21,616 bases of DNA from Clostridia bacterium (GTDB lineage: Bacteria; Bacillota_A; Clostridia; Oscillospirales; CAG-272): NCBI GenBank assembly GCA_017462145.1, contig JAFTRT010000017.1, forward strand, positions 1-21,616. Direction: 5' to 3'. The notes beneath the pieces were generated by a model. It searched no databases. It was not told the origin of the DNA and saw only the letters and a list, made by a program, of their open reading frames with translations. Below are positions 6,190 to 15,934 of this stretch, in pieces. The position numbers and the translations under genes are program-made. The stretch's first letter is position 1, and each line of letters opens with the position of its first letter.

Positions 6190-7915
6190 CGGATCCTTGA
6201 ACGCCGTCCTTTTCAGCGCCGTCCGCCCCACCGAGGAACAGGAAGCTCGCTTTTTGAGCTTTCTCCGTGAACGTCACGGCGAGCAGGTTTCCCTCACCTG
6301 GCAGGAAGATCATACCACCGGAAACGGATTTCGTCTGGTAGCAGGCAGTCAGGTTTATGACTGGAGCGAAGCAGGCGTACTCCGCCAGTTGGAGACCAAG
6401 CTTCGCAGCCTGTCTTTGAGCGGAGGCTCTTTCATTCCCCTGCTTCGGGATACGGTGGCAGAGTGGAGCCCCGAGATCTTCGCAGAAGAGGTAGGAACGG
6501 TTTTGAGCGTGGGTGACGATATTGCGATGGTCAGCGGATTGGAGCATGCCGCCTACGGCGAAATCCTGCTCTTCTCGTCGGGCATTCGAGGGATGGTACA
6601 GGAGCTCCGACGGGATCGCATCGGCTGTATTCTCTTTGGCGATGCCGAGGCCGTCACCGCAGGCAGTACCGTCCGCCGTACGGGCCGTACGGCAGGAATG
6701 CCCGTGGGAGAAGCATTTCTGGGCCGAGTGGTGGACGCCTTGGGCACTCCCATTGACGGAAAAGGAAGCATCCGTGCTTCTGCCTATCAGCCCTTGGAGC
6801 GTCCTGCTCCCGGAATCGTAGACCGTCAACCGGTCAACGAGCCCATGGAAACGGGAATTTTGACCATCGACTCGATGTTTCCCATCGGTCGGGGCCAGAG
6901 AGAGCTGATCATCGGTGACCGTCAAACAGGCAAGACCGCCATTGCGTTGGATGTAATCCTCAACCAAAAGGGCAAGGACGTGATCTGCATTTACGTTGCC
7001 ATCGGACAAAAAGCAAGCTCTGTGGCACATCTGGCCGAGGTTCTGACCCGTAAGGGGGCGATGGACTACACCGTCATCGTCAACGCCTCTGCCTCGGATA
7101 CCGCCTCCCTCCAATATATCGCCCCCTATGCAGGCTGTGCCTTGGGTGAATATTTTATGGATGCGGGACGGGACGTGCTGATCGTTTACGACGACCTGTC
7201 CAAGCATGCCGTGGCCTACCGAGCTCTCAGCCTGTTGCTGGAGCGTTCCCCCGGCCGTGAGGCCTATCCCGGTGACGTCTTTTATCTTCACTCCCGTCTG
7301 CTGGAGCGTTCTGCTCACCTGTCCGATGAAAAAGGAGGCGGCAGTATGACCGCCCTTCCAATCGTGGAAACACAGGCAGGAGACGTCTCTGCCTATATTC
7401 CCACCAACATCATTTCCATTACGGACGGCCAGCTCTTTTTGGAGAGCAACCTGTTCTTTGCAGGTCAACGCCCCGCCGTCAACATTGGTCTGTCGGTCTC
7501 CCGTGTGGGAGGAGATGCCCAGACGCCCTTGATGAAATCAGCGGTGGGAAGCCTCCGCTTGGATTTGTCTCAATACCGTGAGATCGAAATTTTCACACAG
7601 TTTTCCAGCGATCTGGACGAGCTGACACGCCGTCAGCTTGCCTACGGTCAAAGCCTGATGGCGTTGTTACGCCAGCCCCAATATCAGCCTCTCTCCTCTG
7701 CCGATCAGGTTCTTTTGCTGACGGTTGCGGAAGCAAGACTGTTGGTGGGGATTCCCGCAGGACGCATGGAGCAGGTCAAGAAAGACTTGCTGTCCTATTT
7801 TCATCAAAACAGACCCGATCTGTTGCGCGAGCTGATTCCCGAGCGCAAGCTGAGCACCGAGCTTCGGGAACGCATCGTAGCCGCCGCATCCGATTGTTGG
7901 AAAGAACAAGCCTGA
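6170..7915 (+). CDS. atpA: ATP synthase alpha subunit fused to a delta C-terminal-like domain
   Basis: 581 residues, about 75-80 longer than usual alpha. Residues about 105-581 are a standard alpha subunit: EEVGTVLSVGDDIA, P-loop GDRQTGKT (249-256), GLSVSRVGG with the arginine that reaches the catalytic site, and PGREAYPGDVFYLHSRLLER. Residues about 11-80 align by eye with the C-terminal domain of subunit delta (AtpH): A-V-x-x-SA, TEEQ, V-x-L, D, G-F-x-L-x-AG-x-x-VYD-x-S, L-x-x-LE-x-x-L. A linker of about 25 residues follows. No separate atpH lies between atpF and atpA, and no space exists for one. The start at 6170 has AAAGGAG upstream and lies inside the end of atpF. The reading is a delta-alpha fusion; the fusion is inferred by eye from residue pattern, the alpha call is certain. 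Confidence 0.92.
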   Translation: MSMTPLDGSLNAVLFSAVRPTEEQEARFLSFLRERHGEQVSLTWQEDHTTGNGFRLVAGSQVYDWSEAGVLRQLETKLRSLSLSGGSFIPLLRDTVAEWSPEIFAEEVGTVLSVGDDIAMVSGLEHAAYGEILLFSSGIRGMVQELRRDRIGCILFGDAEAVTAGSTVRRTGRTAGMPVGEAFLGRVVDALGTPIDGKGSIRASAYQPLERPAPGIVDRQPVNEPMETGILTIDSMFPIGRGQRELIIGDRQTGKTAIALDVILNQKGKDVICIYVAIGQKASSVAHLAEVLTRKGAMDYTVIVNASASDTASLQYIAPYAGCALGEYFMDAGRDVLIVYDDLSKHAVAYRALSLLLERSPGREAYPGDVFYLHSRLLERSAHLSDEKGGGSMTALPIVETQAGDVSAYIPTNIISITDGQLFLESNLFFAGQRPAVNIGLSVSRVGGDAQTPLMKSAVGSLRLDLSQYREIEIFTQFSSDLDELTRRQLAYGQSLMALLRQPQYQPLSSADQVLLLTVAEARLLVGIPAGRMEQVKKDLLSYFHQNRPDLLRELIPERKLSTELRERIVAAASDCWKEQA

Positions 7916-7933
7916 TGCAGAAAGGAGGAGACC

Positions 7934-10236
<2,303 letters not shown>

Positions 10237-10237
10237 G

Positions 10238-10657
10238 ATGAAGGAGTTTTTTGTATCCGTTCTGGCGGCAGACCGCCCTTTTTACGAAGGCCCCTGCCTT
10301 TCTGTGGTGCTTCCCACACCGGACGGAGAATACGGAATTTTGGCCAATCACAGCAACGCCATTGCAGCTGTGGTGCCGGGAACCGTCCGCATCCGTCTGC
10401 CCGATGAGTCGGTGCTGTATGCCGTGGTCTCCCAAGGCCTGTTTAAGACCGAGGGAAACGAGGTATTGGTGTTGGTGGACTCAGCAGAACGTCCGGAAGA
10501 CATTGACGTCAACCGTGCACGCCACGCCGCCGATCTTGCCAAGGAAGAGCTTTTGCAAAAGAAGAGCCTGATGGAATACCGTTCGGCTCAGGCGCATTTG
10601 GCCAGAGCCATGAACCGTATGCGTGCGGGAAAAGGCCGAGGAAAATCACGTTCATAA
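10238..10657 (+). CDS. atpC: F1Fo ATP synthase epsilon subunit
   Basis: 139 residues: an N-terminal beta sandwich (about 1-86, with PTPDGEYGILANHSNAIAAVVPG, the conserved G-x-x-G-x-L-x-x-H region) and a C-terminal two-helix region (about 90-135) that can inhibit ATP hydrolysis. It starts one base after the atpD stop, with GGAGG inside the end of atpD. It is the last gene of the operon, followed directly by a strong terminator. Confidence 0.93.
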   Translation: MKEFFVSVLAADRPFYEGPCLSVVLPTPDGEYGILANHSNAIAAVVPGTVRIRLPDESVLYAVVSQGLFKTEGNEVLVLVDSAERPEDIDVNRARHAADLAKEELLQKKSLMEYRSAQAHLARAMNRMRAGKGRGKSRS

Positions 10658-10663
10658 TCATCA

Positions 10664-10697
10664 AAACGCTCCGCAGAGCCTTGTCTGCGGAGCGTTT
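10664..10697. terminator. Bidirectional terminator between atpC and the first AraC gene
   Basis: A 14-bp perfect stem (10664-10677 with 10684-10697, AAACGCTCCGCAGA) and a 6-nt loop, with T-rich sequence on both exits. It ends the atp operon on the plus strand and the convergent AraC gene on the minus strand. Confidence 0.85.
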
Positions 10698-10698
10698 G

Positions 10699-11589
10699 TT
10701 ATTTTTCTTCCGTTTCCCGATTGCGCACAAGAAGCCTCTGCTCCCGTTTGCTTCGTCGGTACTCCTTGGGGCGCATGCCAACCTTTTTCAAAAACAAGGT
10801 GGAAAAATAATGCTCGTCGCCAATGCACAGGCGGTCTGCGATCTCCCGAACGGTCATAGCGGTATCCGCCAATAGCAGCTTCCCCGCCAACATTTTGCGA
10901 GAAAGCAGATATTCGTAAGGGGTCACCCCCTCCTGCTTACGAAAGACCCGAATCAAATTGGACTTGGACATGTGCAGCTTGGCCGCAAGACCGTCCAGAT
11001 TCAGTTTTGTAAAAACCGCCCCGTCCAACGCCTCTTTGATCCGATCTCCCTCGGTTCGATCCTCCTCGGTGCGATTTCGATCCCGATCCAGCGCCGCCGC
11101 ATACAAAATACGGTGAACGCAATTGGCGATCCGATGATGAACGCTGGAACGGTAGGTTCCCTTCAGCGCCGCCTCCAAGAGCTCCTCAAAAACAGGACGA
11201 GCGGTCTCGGCAGGATAGATGCCGCTGGATAACCCGTAGGCATCCAGCATGGACGGCAAATAGTCCGAGGTATAGTTGATCCATATTTTTCGCCAAGGCT
11301 CCTTCGGGTCGGAACGGTAACGGTGATCCTCTCCTTGGCGGAGAATATACATCTCCCCCGCCGAAACAGTCTGCCATTTTCCGCTCACAAAAATCTGCCC
11401 TCGCCCCTCCAATACCAGCTCAAGCACCGTGAAGTAAGCACAGGGGCGTTCAATATAATAAGCCTCCAAGGGCTCGGTGATTCCCACAAAGGCACGCCGA
11501 AACGGTACACCCTCTCGGCCTAAAAACATCTCTGCTCGTTCTCGCTCCGGATATTGGAGCTTGATGCCCGGATTTCTGATATTGCTCAT
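10699..11589 (-). CDS. AraC-family transcriptional regulator, divergent from GH2 gene
   Basis: 296 residues. The N-terminal cupin-type sensing domain (about 20-110, with VLEGRGQIFVSGKW and GEMYILRQGEDHRY) probably binds a sugar. The C-terminal DNA-binding domain with two helix-turn-helix motifs (about 197-280) includes LAAKLHMSKSNLIRVFRK and the family signature IADRLCIGDEHYFSTLFLKKVGMRPKEYR. A charged Arg/Asp/Glu linker (168-183) joins them. It is divergent from the GH2 glycosidase, so it is probably its regulator. The start at 11589 has AAGGTG upstream. A weak -10 (GATAAT, 11616-11611) is the best promoter candidate; the AT-rich intergenic region makes this uncertain. Inducer unknown. Confidence 0.9.
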   Translation of the reverse strand: MSNIRNPGIKLQYPERERAEMFLGREGVPFRRAFVGITEPLEAYYIERPCAYFTVLELVLEGRGQIFVSGKWQTVSAGEMYILRQGEDHRYRSDPKEPWRKIWINYTSDYLPSMLDAYGLSSGIYPAETARPVFEELLEAALKGTYRSSVHHRIANCVHRILYAAALDRDRNRTEEDRTEGDRIKEALDGAVFTKLNLDGLAAKLHMSKSNLIRVFRKQEGVTPYEYLLSRKMLAGKLLLADTAMTVREIADRLCIGDEHYFSTLFLKKVGMRPKEYRRSKREQRLLVRNRETEEK

Positions 11590-11618
11590 ATCTCACACCT
11601 TTTATACCATATTATCCA

Positions 11619-11647
11619 TTGAATCTGCTCATTATCTATATTATAAT
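11619..11647 (+). promoter_or_regulatory. Promoter of the GH2 glycosidase gene
   Basis: TTGAAT (11619-11624), 17-nt spacer, TATAAT (11642-11647). A 9-base direct repeat (ATTATCNAT at 11611 and 11631, 20 bases apart) straddles the -35 and is a possible operator for the divergent AraC protein. Confidence 0.65.
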
Positions 11648-11700
11648 TATATCACAACGCTCCAAAAAAGCAAGCACTTTACAAAAGAAGGTGAAGTTTT

Positions 11701-13455
11701 ATGAACTACTTGATTCCCCGTCCCGAACATCCCAATCCCCAGTGGGAGCGTCTCAATTGGAAGAACCTCAACGGAACTTGGCAATTTGAGATCGACAACG
11801 GCGTCAGCGGCGAACACAGAGGTCTGCACAAAGCCGACCGCTTGTCCTCCGAGATCACCGTTCCGTTCTGTCCCGAATCCGAACTGTCCGGTGTAGGAAA
11901 TAAGGATTTCATGCTTTGCGTATGGTATAAAAAGGCCGTATCCTTTACCGAAAAGCAGCTGGCGGGCAACCGTGTGATCCTCCATTTCGGTGCTGCCGAT
12001 TTTGAGACCAAGGTATGGGTCAACGGCGAACAAGCAGGACTGCCGCACGTAGGCGGATACAGCTCCTTTGAATATGACATTACCGCTCTGTTGCATGCCG
12101 GTGAAAATCTGATCACCGTTCGTTGCTACGATGACACCCGTTCTCCCCGTCAGGCAGCAGGCAAGCAGTCTCCCCGTTTTGAATCCCACGGTTGCTGCTA
12201 TACCAGAACCACGGGTATTTGGCAAACGGTTTGGTATGAGATCGTACCCAAGCATTACATTCGTTACGCCCGTATCATTCCCGACCTGGAAAACCTTTCT
12301 GTTTCCATTCACGCCGAGCTGTGCGGACGGAGCGACCTCTCTGCCGAGGTCTATTATAACGGCAAAGAGGTAGGCTCTGCCTCCAAGAGAAATCTCTCCG
12401 TAACGGGACAACTGGAGATCCAGCTGTCCGAAAAGCACGTATGGGAGTTGGGTTGCGGCCGCCTGTACGATCTGATCCTGCGCTTCGGTCAGGACGAGGT
12501 CAAGAGCTATTTCGGACTGCGCTCGGTGGCCATGGACGGTCAAAAATTTCTCCTCAACGGCAAGAGCGTGTTCCAGCGCCTCGTATTGGATCAGGGCTTT
12601 TACCACGACGGCATCTGCACCGCTCCCTCCGAGGCCATGCTCATCAAGGATATTCAGTGCGGCCTGGACGCAGGCTTCAACGGTGCCCGTATGCACCAAA
12701 AGGTCTTTGAGCCTCGCTATCTGTACCACGCTGACAAGATGGGATATTTGGTTTGGGGCGAATACGGCAACGTGGGTCTGGACTACTCGGATATTGCCAA
12801 TCTGTCCACGTTTCTGCCCGATTGGATGACATCCATGAAGAGAGACTTCAACCATCCATCTCTCATCGGTTGGTGTCCCTTCAACGAAACCTGGGATTAC
12901 GGCGATCAGAAGAAGAGACAGGACAACGAGCTGCTTCGCATTGTGTATGAGCAAACCAAGCTGTATGATCCCACCCGTCCCTGCATCGACACCAGCGGAA
13001 ACTATCACGTGGTAACCGACATCTTCGATATCCACGACTATGAGCAGGATCCCGCCATCTTCCAGGATCGCTTTGACGAGGCCTTTAAGAGCCATACCAT
13101 TGCGGAACGCAGATGCGGTGACCGTCAGATGTGGGACGGCGAACAGCCCTTGTTTATCTCCGAGTACGGCGGCATCGGCTTCCAGCTGGTGAACAACGAC
13201 TTTGAGACAGGACGCAGACGTACCGACTGGAGCTACGGCAAATCCACCGCAAGCTATGAGGAATTTTACGAGCGCTACCGCAGACTGACTCACGCCCTGT
13301 TGGACAATCCCCTTATTATGGGATTCTGCTATACCCAGCTAACCGACGTAGAGCAGGAAAAGAACGGCCTCTTCCTGTATGAAGACCGTTCACCCAAATT
13401 TGATATGACCGTTATTTCTGCCATCAACAAGAAAAAAGCAGCCATCGAAGACTGA
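11701..13455 (+). CDS. Glycoside hydrolase family 2 enzyme (beta-galactosidase/glucuronidase-like)
   Basis: 584 residues, close to the short three-domain GH2 form. A jelly-roll sugar-binding domain (about 20-180, with GNRVILHFGAADFETKVWVNG), an immunoglobulin-like domain (about 185-275) and a TIM barrel (about 280-584). The probable acid/base is E396 in WCPFNETW and the probable nucleophile is E488 in LFISEYGG; MHQKVFEPRYLYHADKMG is the usual barrel signature. There is no signal peptide, so it should act in the cytoplasm on imported oligosaccharide. Family GH2 also includes mannosidases and arabinosidases, so the sugar is not fixed. The neighbouring GH127 gene hints at arabinose-containing glycans. 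The start has GAAGGTGAAG upstream; a strong terminator follows. Confidence 0.92.
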   Translation: MNYLIPRPEHPNPQWERLNWKNLNGTWQFEIDNGVSGEHRGLHKADRLSSEITVPFCPESELSGVGNKDFMLCVWYKKAVSFTEKQLAGNRVILHFGAADFETKVWVNGEQAGLPHVGGYSSFEYDITALLHAGENLITVRCYDDTRSPRQAAGKQSPRFESHGCCYTRTTGIWQTVWYEIVPKHYIRYARIIPDLENLSVSIHAELCGRSDLSAEVYYNGKEVGSASKRNLSVTGQLEIQLSEKHVWELGCGRLYDLILRFGQDEVKSYFGLRSVAMDGQKFLLNGKSVFQRLVLDQGFYHDGICTAPSEAMLIKDIQCGLDAGFNGARMHQKVFEPRYLYHADKMGYLVWGEYGNVGLDYSDIANLSTFLPDWMTSMKRDFNHPSLIGWCPFNETWDYGDQKKRQDNELLRIVYEQTKLYDPTRPCIDTSGNYHVVTDIFDIHDYEQDPAIFQDRFDEAFKSHTIAERRCGDRQMWDGEQPLFISEYGGIGFQLVNNDFETGRRRTDWSYGKSTASYEEFYERYRRLTHALLDNPLIMGFCYTQLTDVEQEKNGLFLYEDRSPKFDMTVISAINKKKAAIED

Positions 13456-13462
13456 CAGATGG

Positions 13463-13509
13463 ATGTACGGGGGCTTTTCCAAGATCGAAAAGCCCCCGTA
13501 CATTTTTTT
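13463..13509 (+). terminator. Rho-independent terminator after GH2
   Basis: A 17-bp perfect stem (13463-13479 with 13487-13503, core ACGGGGGCTTTTC), a 7-nt loop and seven T. Strong. Confidence 0.92.
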
Positions 13510-13608
13510 ATTTCAAAAAATAGAAAAACAAACCAAACATAAAAATGCGGCCGACGTTCAAACTAAAGATGAGCGGTCAAACAACCGTTTGAAAGGAGGA
13601 ACAGACCT

Positions 13609-13827
13609 ATGATCATGGATAGAATTGCGCTCATCACCACCATCATCGGTGCGTTGAACTGGGGAAGCATCGGCCCTTTCCAATTTGATATCGTGGCATG
13701 GATCGGCGGCGGACAGGATGCTTTGCTCAGCCGCATCATTTATACAGTGGTCGCCCTCGCAGGTATTTGGTGTATCTCTCTGCTTTTCCGCGCAAGAGAA
13801 CGTTTTGTGACCGGACGAGGAGAGTAA
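13609..13827 (+). CDS. Small DUF378/YuzA-like membrane protein
   Basis: 72 residues, two membrane helices (about 5-33 and 41-62) with the family pattern ALNWGSIGPFQFDIVAWIGGG. DUF378 proteins are small inner-membrane proteins of unknown function in many Firmicutes. The start at 13609 is supported by AAAGGAGG 9 bases upstream; a second ATG two codons in is possible. It lies between two glycosidases but ends in a terminator shared with convergent GH127, and a strong terminator precedes it, so it should be its own unit. No convincing promoter is seen in 13510-13595. Confidence 0.83.
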   Translation: MIMDRIALITTIIGALNWGSIGPFQFDIVAWIGGGQDALLSRIIYTVVALAGIWCISLLFRARERFVTGRGE

Positions 13828-13900
13828 ACGCAAAAAGCAAGGAACGGCTGGTGTTCCGACCCCCTTGGCAAGTGCCGACCCTTCGGATCCCTGCCAATCA

Positions 13901-13937
13901 AAAAAGACAGAGAGCGAAAATCGTTCTCTGTCTTTTT
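13901..13937. terminator. Bidirectional terminator between DUF378 gene and GH127
   Basis: A 16-bp stem with one G-U pair (13901-13916 with 13922-13937, core GACAGAGA), loop AAAAT, with A-run and T-run flanks. It serves the plus-strand DUF378 gene and the minus-strand GH127 gene. Confidence 0.85.
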
Positions 13938-13970
13938 CTTGTCCATGCCGTTCTGCTTTGGGAAACAACA

Positions 13971-15827
13971 TCACGCCCGTCTCACCCAGACCAGCATATC
14001 GGTCTCACCCCGGTTGGCAAAGGAAAAATAGGGGATGAATTTCAGCTGTTTGGGAAGCAGCTCGGCCTCTGCCGCATCAAAATACAGTGCCGTCTGATCC
14101 TTGTCGCAAAAGCCCTCCAGCTCCACAGACAAAAGGCCGTGGAAATCCTCATACAGCTTGGCCGACCGAACGGCATCGGGAGACACCGAAAGCCGATTGA
14201 GGCGGCTTCCGTTATCCACGCCCTCCAGACAGTAAACCACAGGGCCATACGTCAAGGCCATCCGTCCCACGTCGGCACGCACCTTGGGGTTGGCCGAAAC
14301 AAAGGTGGGAGCAATATGAAAATCAAAGGTCAGGCGGAAGGAAGCCCCCACCGACACAACGGCATATCCCACCTCATCCCGTTCATAGGACACCTCGTTT
14401 CCGTCGGACGTCACCGTCATGCGGCGACACCACTCGGGAATCCGAATCATGATGCGATCTGCCTTGTAGTTCTCGCAGGACACGGTCATCACGCCCGTCT
14501 TGGCAAGCTCGCCCTCCAACGTAAGGGTTCCGTAAGCAGACTGTACCTCGGAAGCCATCCATTGCTCCACGCAGGCATAGCCATCCTCGTCATAGCAGAT
14601 CCAATCTCCCAAACGGGCAAAGGCACGGGTGATATTGGGCGGACAGCAGGAGCATCGGAACACCTCCAAACGAGTGGTAATGGGCAGGCGTTCCCGCTTA
14701 CTTGGCTCGTTTGCCACCTCTCGATCCCTTTCCTCCAAGGCAATCTCCAAGGGATTCTCGTAAAAGAAGCCCTTTCCGTCCAACGTAGAAGAGGACAGCA
14801 AGGAGTTATACAGCACACGCTCAACCAGATGTCCGTAACGGGCATTTCGCTCCAGACGGCGCATCCGAGCGGCCAGCATCAAAAAGGCAATGGCACAGCA
14901 GCTCTCCGAATAAGCCGTGTGGTTTGGCAGGTCGTAGGCCACCGTAAAGCTCTCGCCCCGATAGGTAGAGCCCACACCGCCCGTAATATACATTTTTCGG
15001 GTGACCATATCCTCCCACAGGCGATCCAAGGCCGCTTTGATCTCGGCATCTCCCGTCTCATAGGCCATATCCGCCATACCGGAATAGAGATATAGCGCAC
15101 GGACGCTGTGTCCGTTGGCCTCGGTAAACTCCCGAATGGGATGATCGTCCTGTGCGTATTCCCTGTTGTTATGGATCAACTGCTCGTCCTCTTTGCAGCC
15201 TCTCCGATTCAAAAAGTGCTCGGCCATGGTACGGTATTTCTCTTTGCCCGTATAGCGATAGAGCTTGAACAGTGCCAGCTCGATCTCCTCATGTCCGGGG
15301 GTCTCAAAGGCGGCACTCTTTTCCAAGAGAAAAACCCGCTCCACGTAATCGCAATACCGCTCCACGATAGCCAACAGCGTTCCCTTGCCCGTGGCTCTGT
15401 CATACTCCACAGCAGCCTCGATCATGTGACCAAGGCAGTACAGCTCATGGTTGCCTCGAATCTGAAAAATATCCATGGGTGTAATCTGCTGATGGAAGGA
15501 GTTGAGATAACCGTCCTCACGCTGGGCACGCTCCATGCAATCCACCAGCTCATCCACAAAGGCCTCCTCCGAGGCAAAACGGGCACGATCCTTTTGCAGC
15601 AGATACGCCACCGACTCGATCCACTTGGCTGCATCGGAATCATAGAAGATGTGAAGTTTTTTTCCGTTTTTCAAGTAATTGAAGCGAACGGCATCAAAGC
15701 GAGCCGTTTCCTCAAACCGCTTTTGCACGTTCTGTACCGAAACCGTTTGGTTCAGCTCACAGCGATTTTTCCAAAATCCGTCCTTCCAATCAATTTGGCG
15801 AAAAGAAACAAAATCCGTCTTTTTCAT
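13971..15827 (-). CDS. GH127 (DUF1680) beta-L-arabinofuranosidase
   Basis: 618 residues, the usual size. The HypBA1-type active site is intact: E292 in RGESF (acid/base position, E322 in HypBA1), E308 and C310 in YSESC (zinc ligands E338, C340), and CSCCPPN with C394 (nucleophile position C417) and C395 (zinc ligand C418). Supporting histidines occur in GNHELYCLGHMIEAAV and ANGHSVRAL. The spacing of 16 residues between the two glutamates matches HypBA1. Family members remove terminal beta-L-arabinofuranose from plant glycoproteins or pectic side chains. There is no signal peptide, so it is cytoplasmic. The start at 15827 has GGAGG upstream and promoter 15872-15900. It is divergent from an AraC gene, which is probably its activator. 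Confidence 0.93.
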   Translation of the reverse strand: MKKTDFVSFRQIDWKDGFWKNRCELNQTVSVQNVQKRFEETARFDAVRFNYLKNGKKLHIFYDSDAAKWIESVAYLLQKDRARFASEEAFVDELVDCMERAQREDGYLNSFHQQITPMDIFQIRGNHELYCLGHMIEAAVEYDRATGKGTLLAIVERYCDYVERVFLLEKSAAFETPGHEEIELALFKLYRYTGKEKYRTMAEHFLNRRGCKEDEQLIHNNREYAQDDHPIREFTEANGHSVRALYLYSGMADMAYETGDAEIKAALDRLWEDMVTRKMYITGGVGSTYRGESFTVAYDLPNHTAYSESCCAIAFLMLAARMRRLERNARYGHLVERVLYNSLLSSSTLDGKGFFYENPLEIALEERDREVANEPSKRERLPITTRLEVFRCSCCPPNITRAFARLGDWICYDEDGYACVEQWMASEVQSAYGTLTLEGELAKTGVMTVSCENYKADRIMIRIPEWCRRMTVTSDGNEVSYERDEVGYAVVSVGASFRLTFDFHIAPTFVSANPKVRADVGRMALTYGPVVYCLEGVDNGSRLNRLSVSPDAVRSAKLYEDFHGLLSVELEGFCDKDQTALYFDAAEAELLPKQLKFIPYFSFANRGETDMLVWVRRA

Positions 15828-15855
15828 AAAAACCTCCGCTTTTTGTGATTTTTTC

Positions 15856-15884
15856 TTGACTTTTCGCCTTTATTATAGTACACT
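15856..15884 (+). promoter_or_regulatory. Probable promoter of the second AraC gene
   Basis: TTGACT (15856-15861), 17-nt spacer, TACACT (15879-15884). It overlaps the opposing GH127 promoter, so the two should compete for polymerase. Confidence 0.6.
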
Positions 15885-15900
15885 AAAGGAAAAGAAACAA
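15872..15900 (-). promoter_or_regulatory. Promoter of GH127
   Basis: Minus strand: TTGTTT (15900-15895), 17-nt spacer, TATAAT (15877-15872). Direct repeats at 15901-15933 abut its -35 from upstream, the normal place for an AraC-type activator. Confidence 0.75.
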
Positions 15901-15933
15901 TGAAAAAATCCGAACATAGGTGAAAAAATCCGA
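15901..15933. repeat. 20-bp-spaced direct repeat, candidate AraC operator
   Basis: TGAAAAAATCCGA occurs twice, at 15901-15913 and 15921-15933, exactly 20 bases (about two helical turns) apart. It touches the GH127 -35 and covers the early transcribed region of the AraC gene. That suits activation of GH127 combined with self-repression. Confidence 0.55.
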
Positions 15934-15934
15934 C

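Noticed and set aside
6080..6190. A hidden or frameshifted atpH between atpF and atpA
   Set aside because: atpF and atpA overlap by 20 bases and both frames are intact, so no room exists; the delta-like residues are in frame with alpha.
6080..7468. Minus-strand frame of 462 codons inside atpA
   Set aside because: Antisense shadow of the alpha subunit; no start signal.
11647..13293. Long minus-strand open frame of 548 codons inside the GH2 gene
   Set aside because: It is antisense to a confident GH2 enzyme; long mirrored frames arise from its codon use. No start signal or family resemblance.
13575..13590. Short palindrome TCAAACAACCGTTTGA before the DUF378 gene
   Set aside because: Only a 6-bp stem next to the ribosome binding site; too short to call an operator or terminator without conservation.
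13698..15095. Long plus-strand open frame of 465 codons across GH127
   Set aside because: Antisense to an intact GH127 with all catalytic residues, passes through a terminator and begins inside the DUF378 gene.
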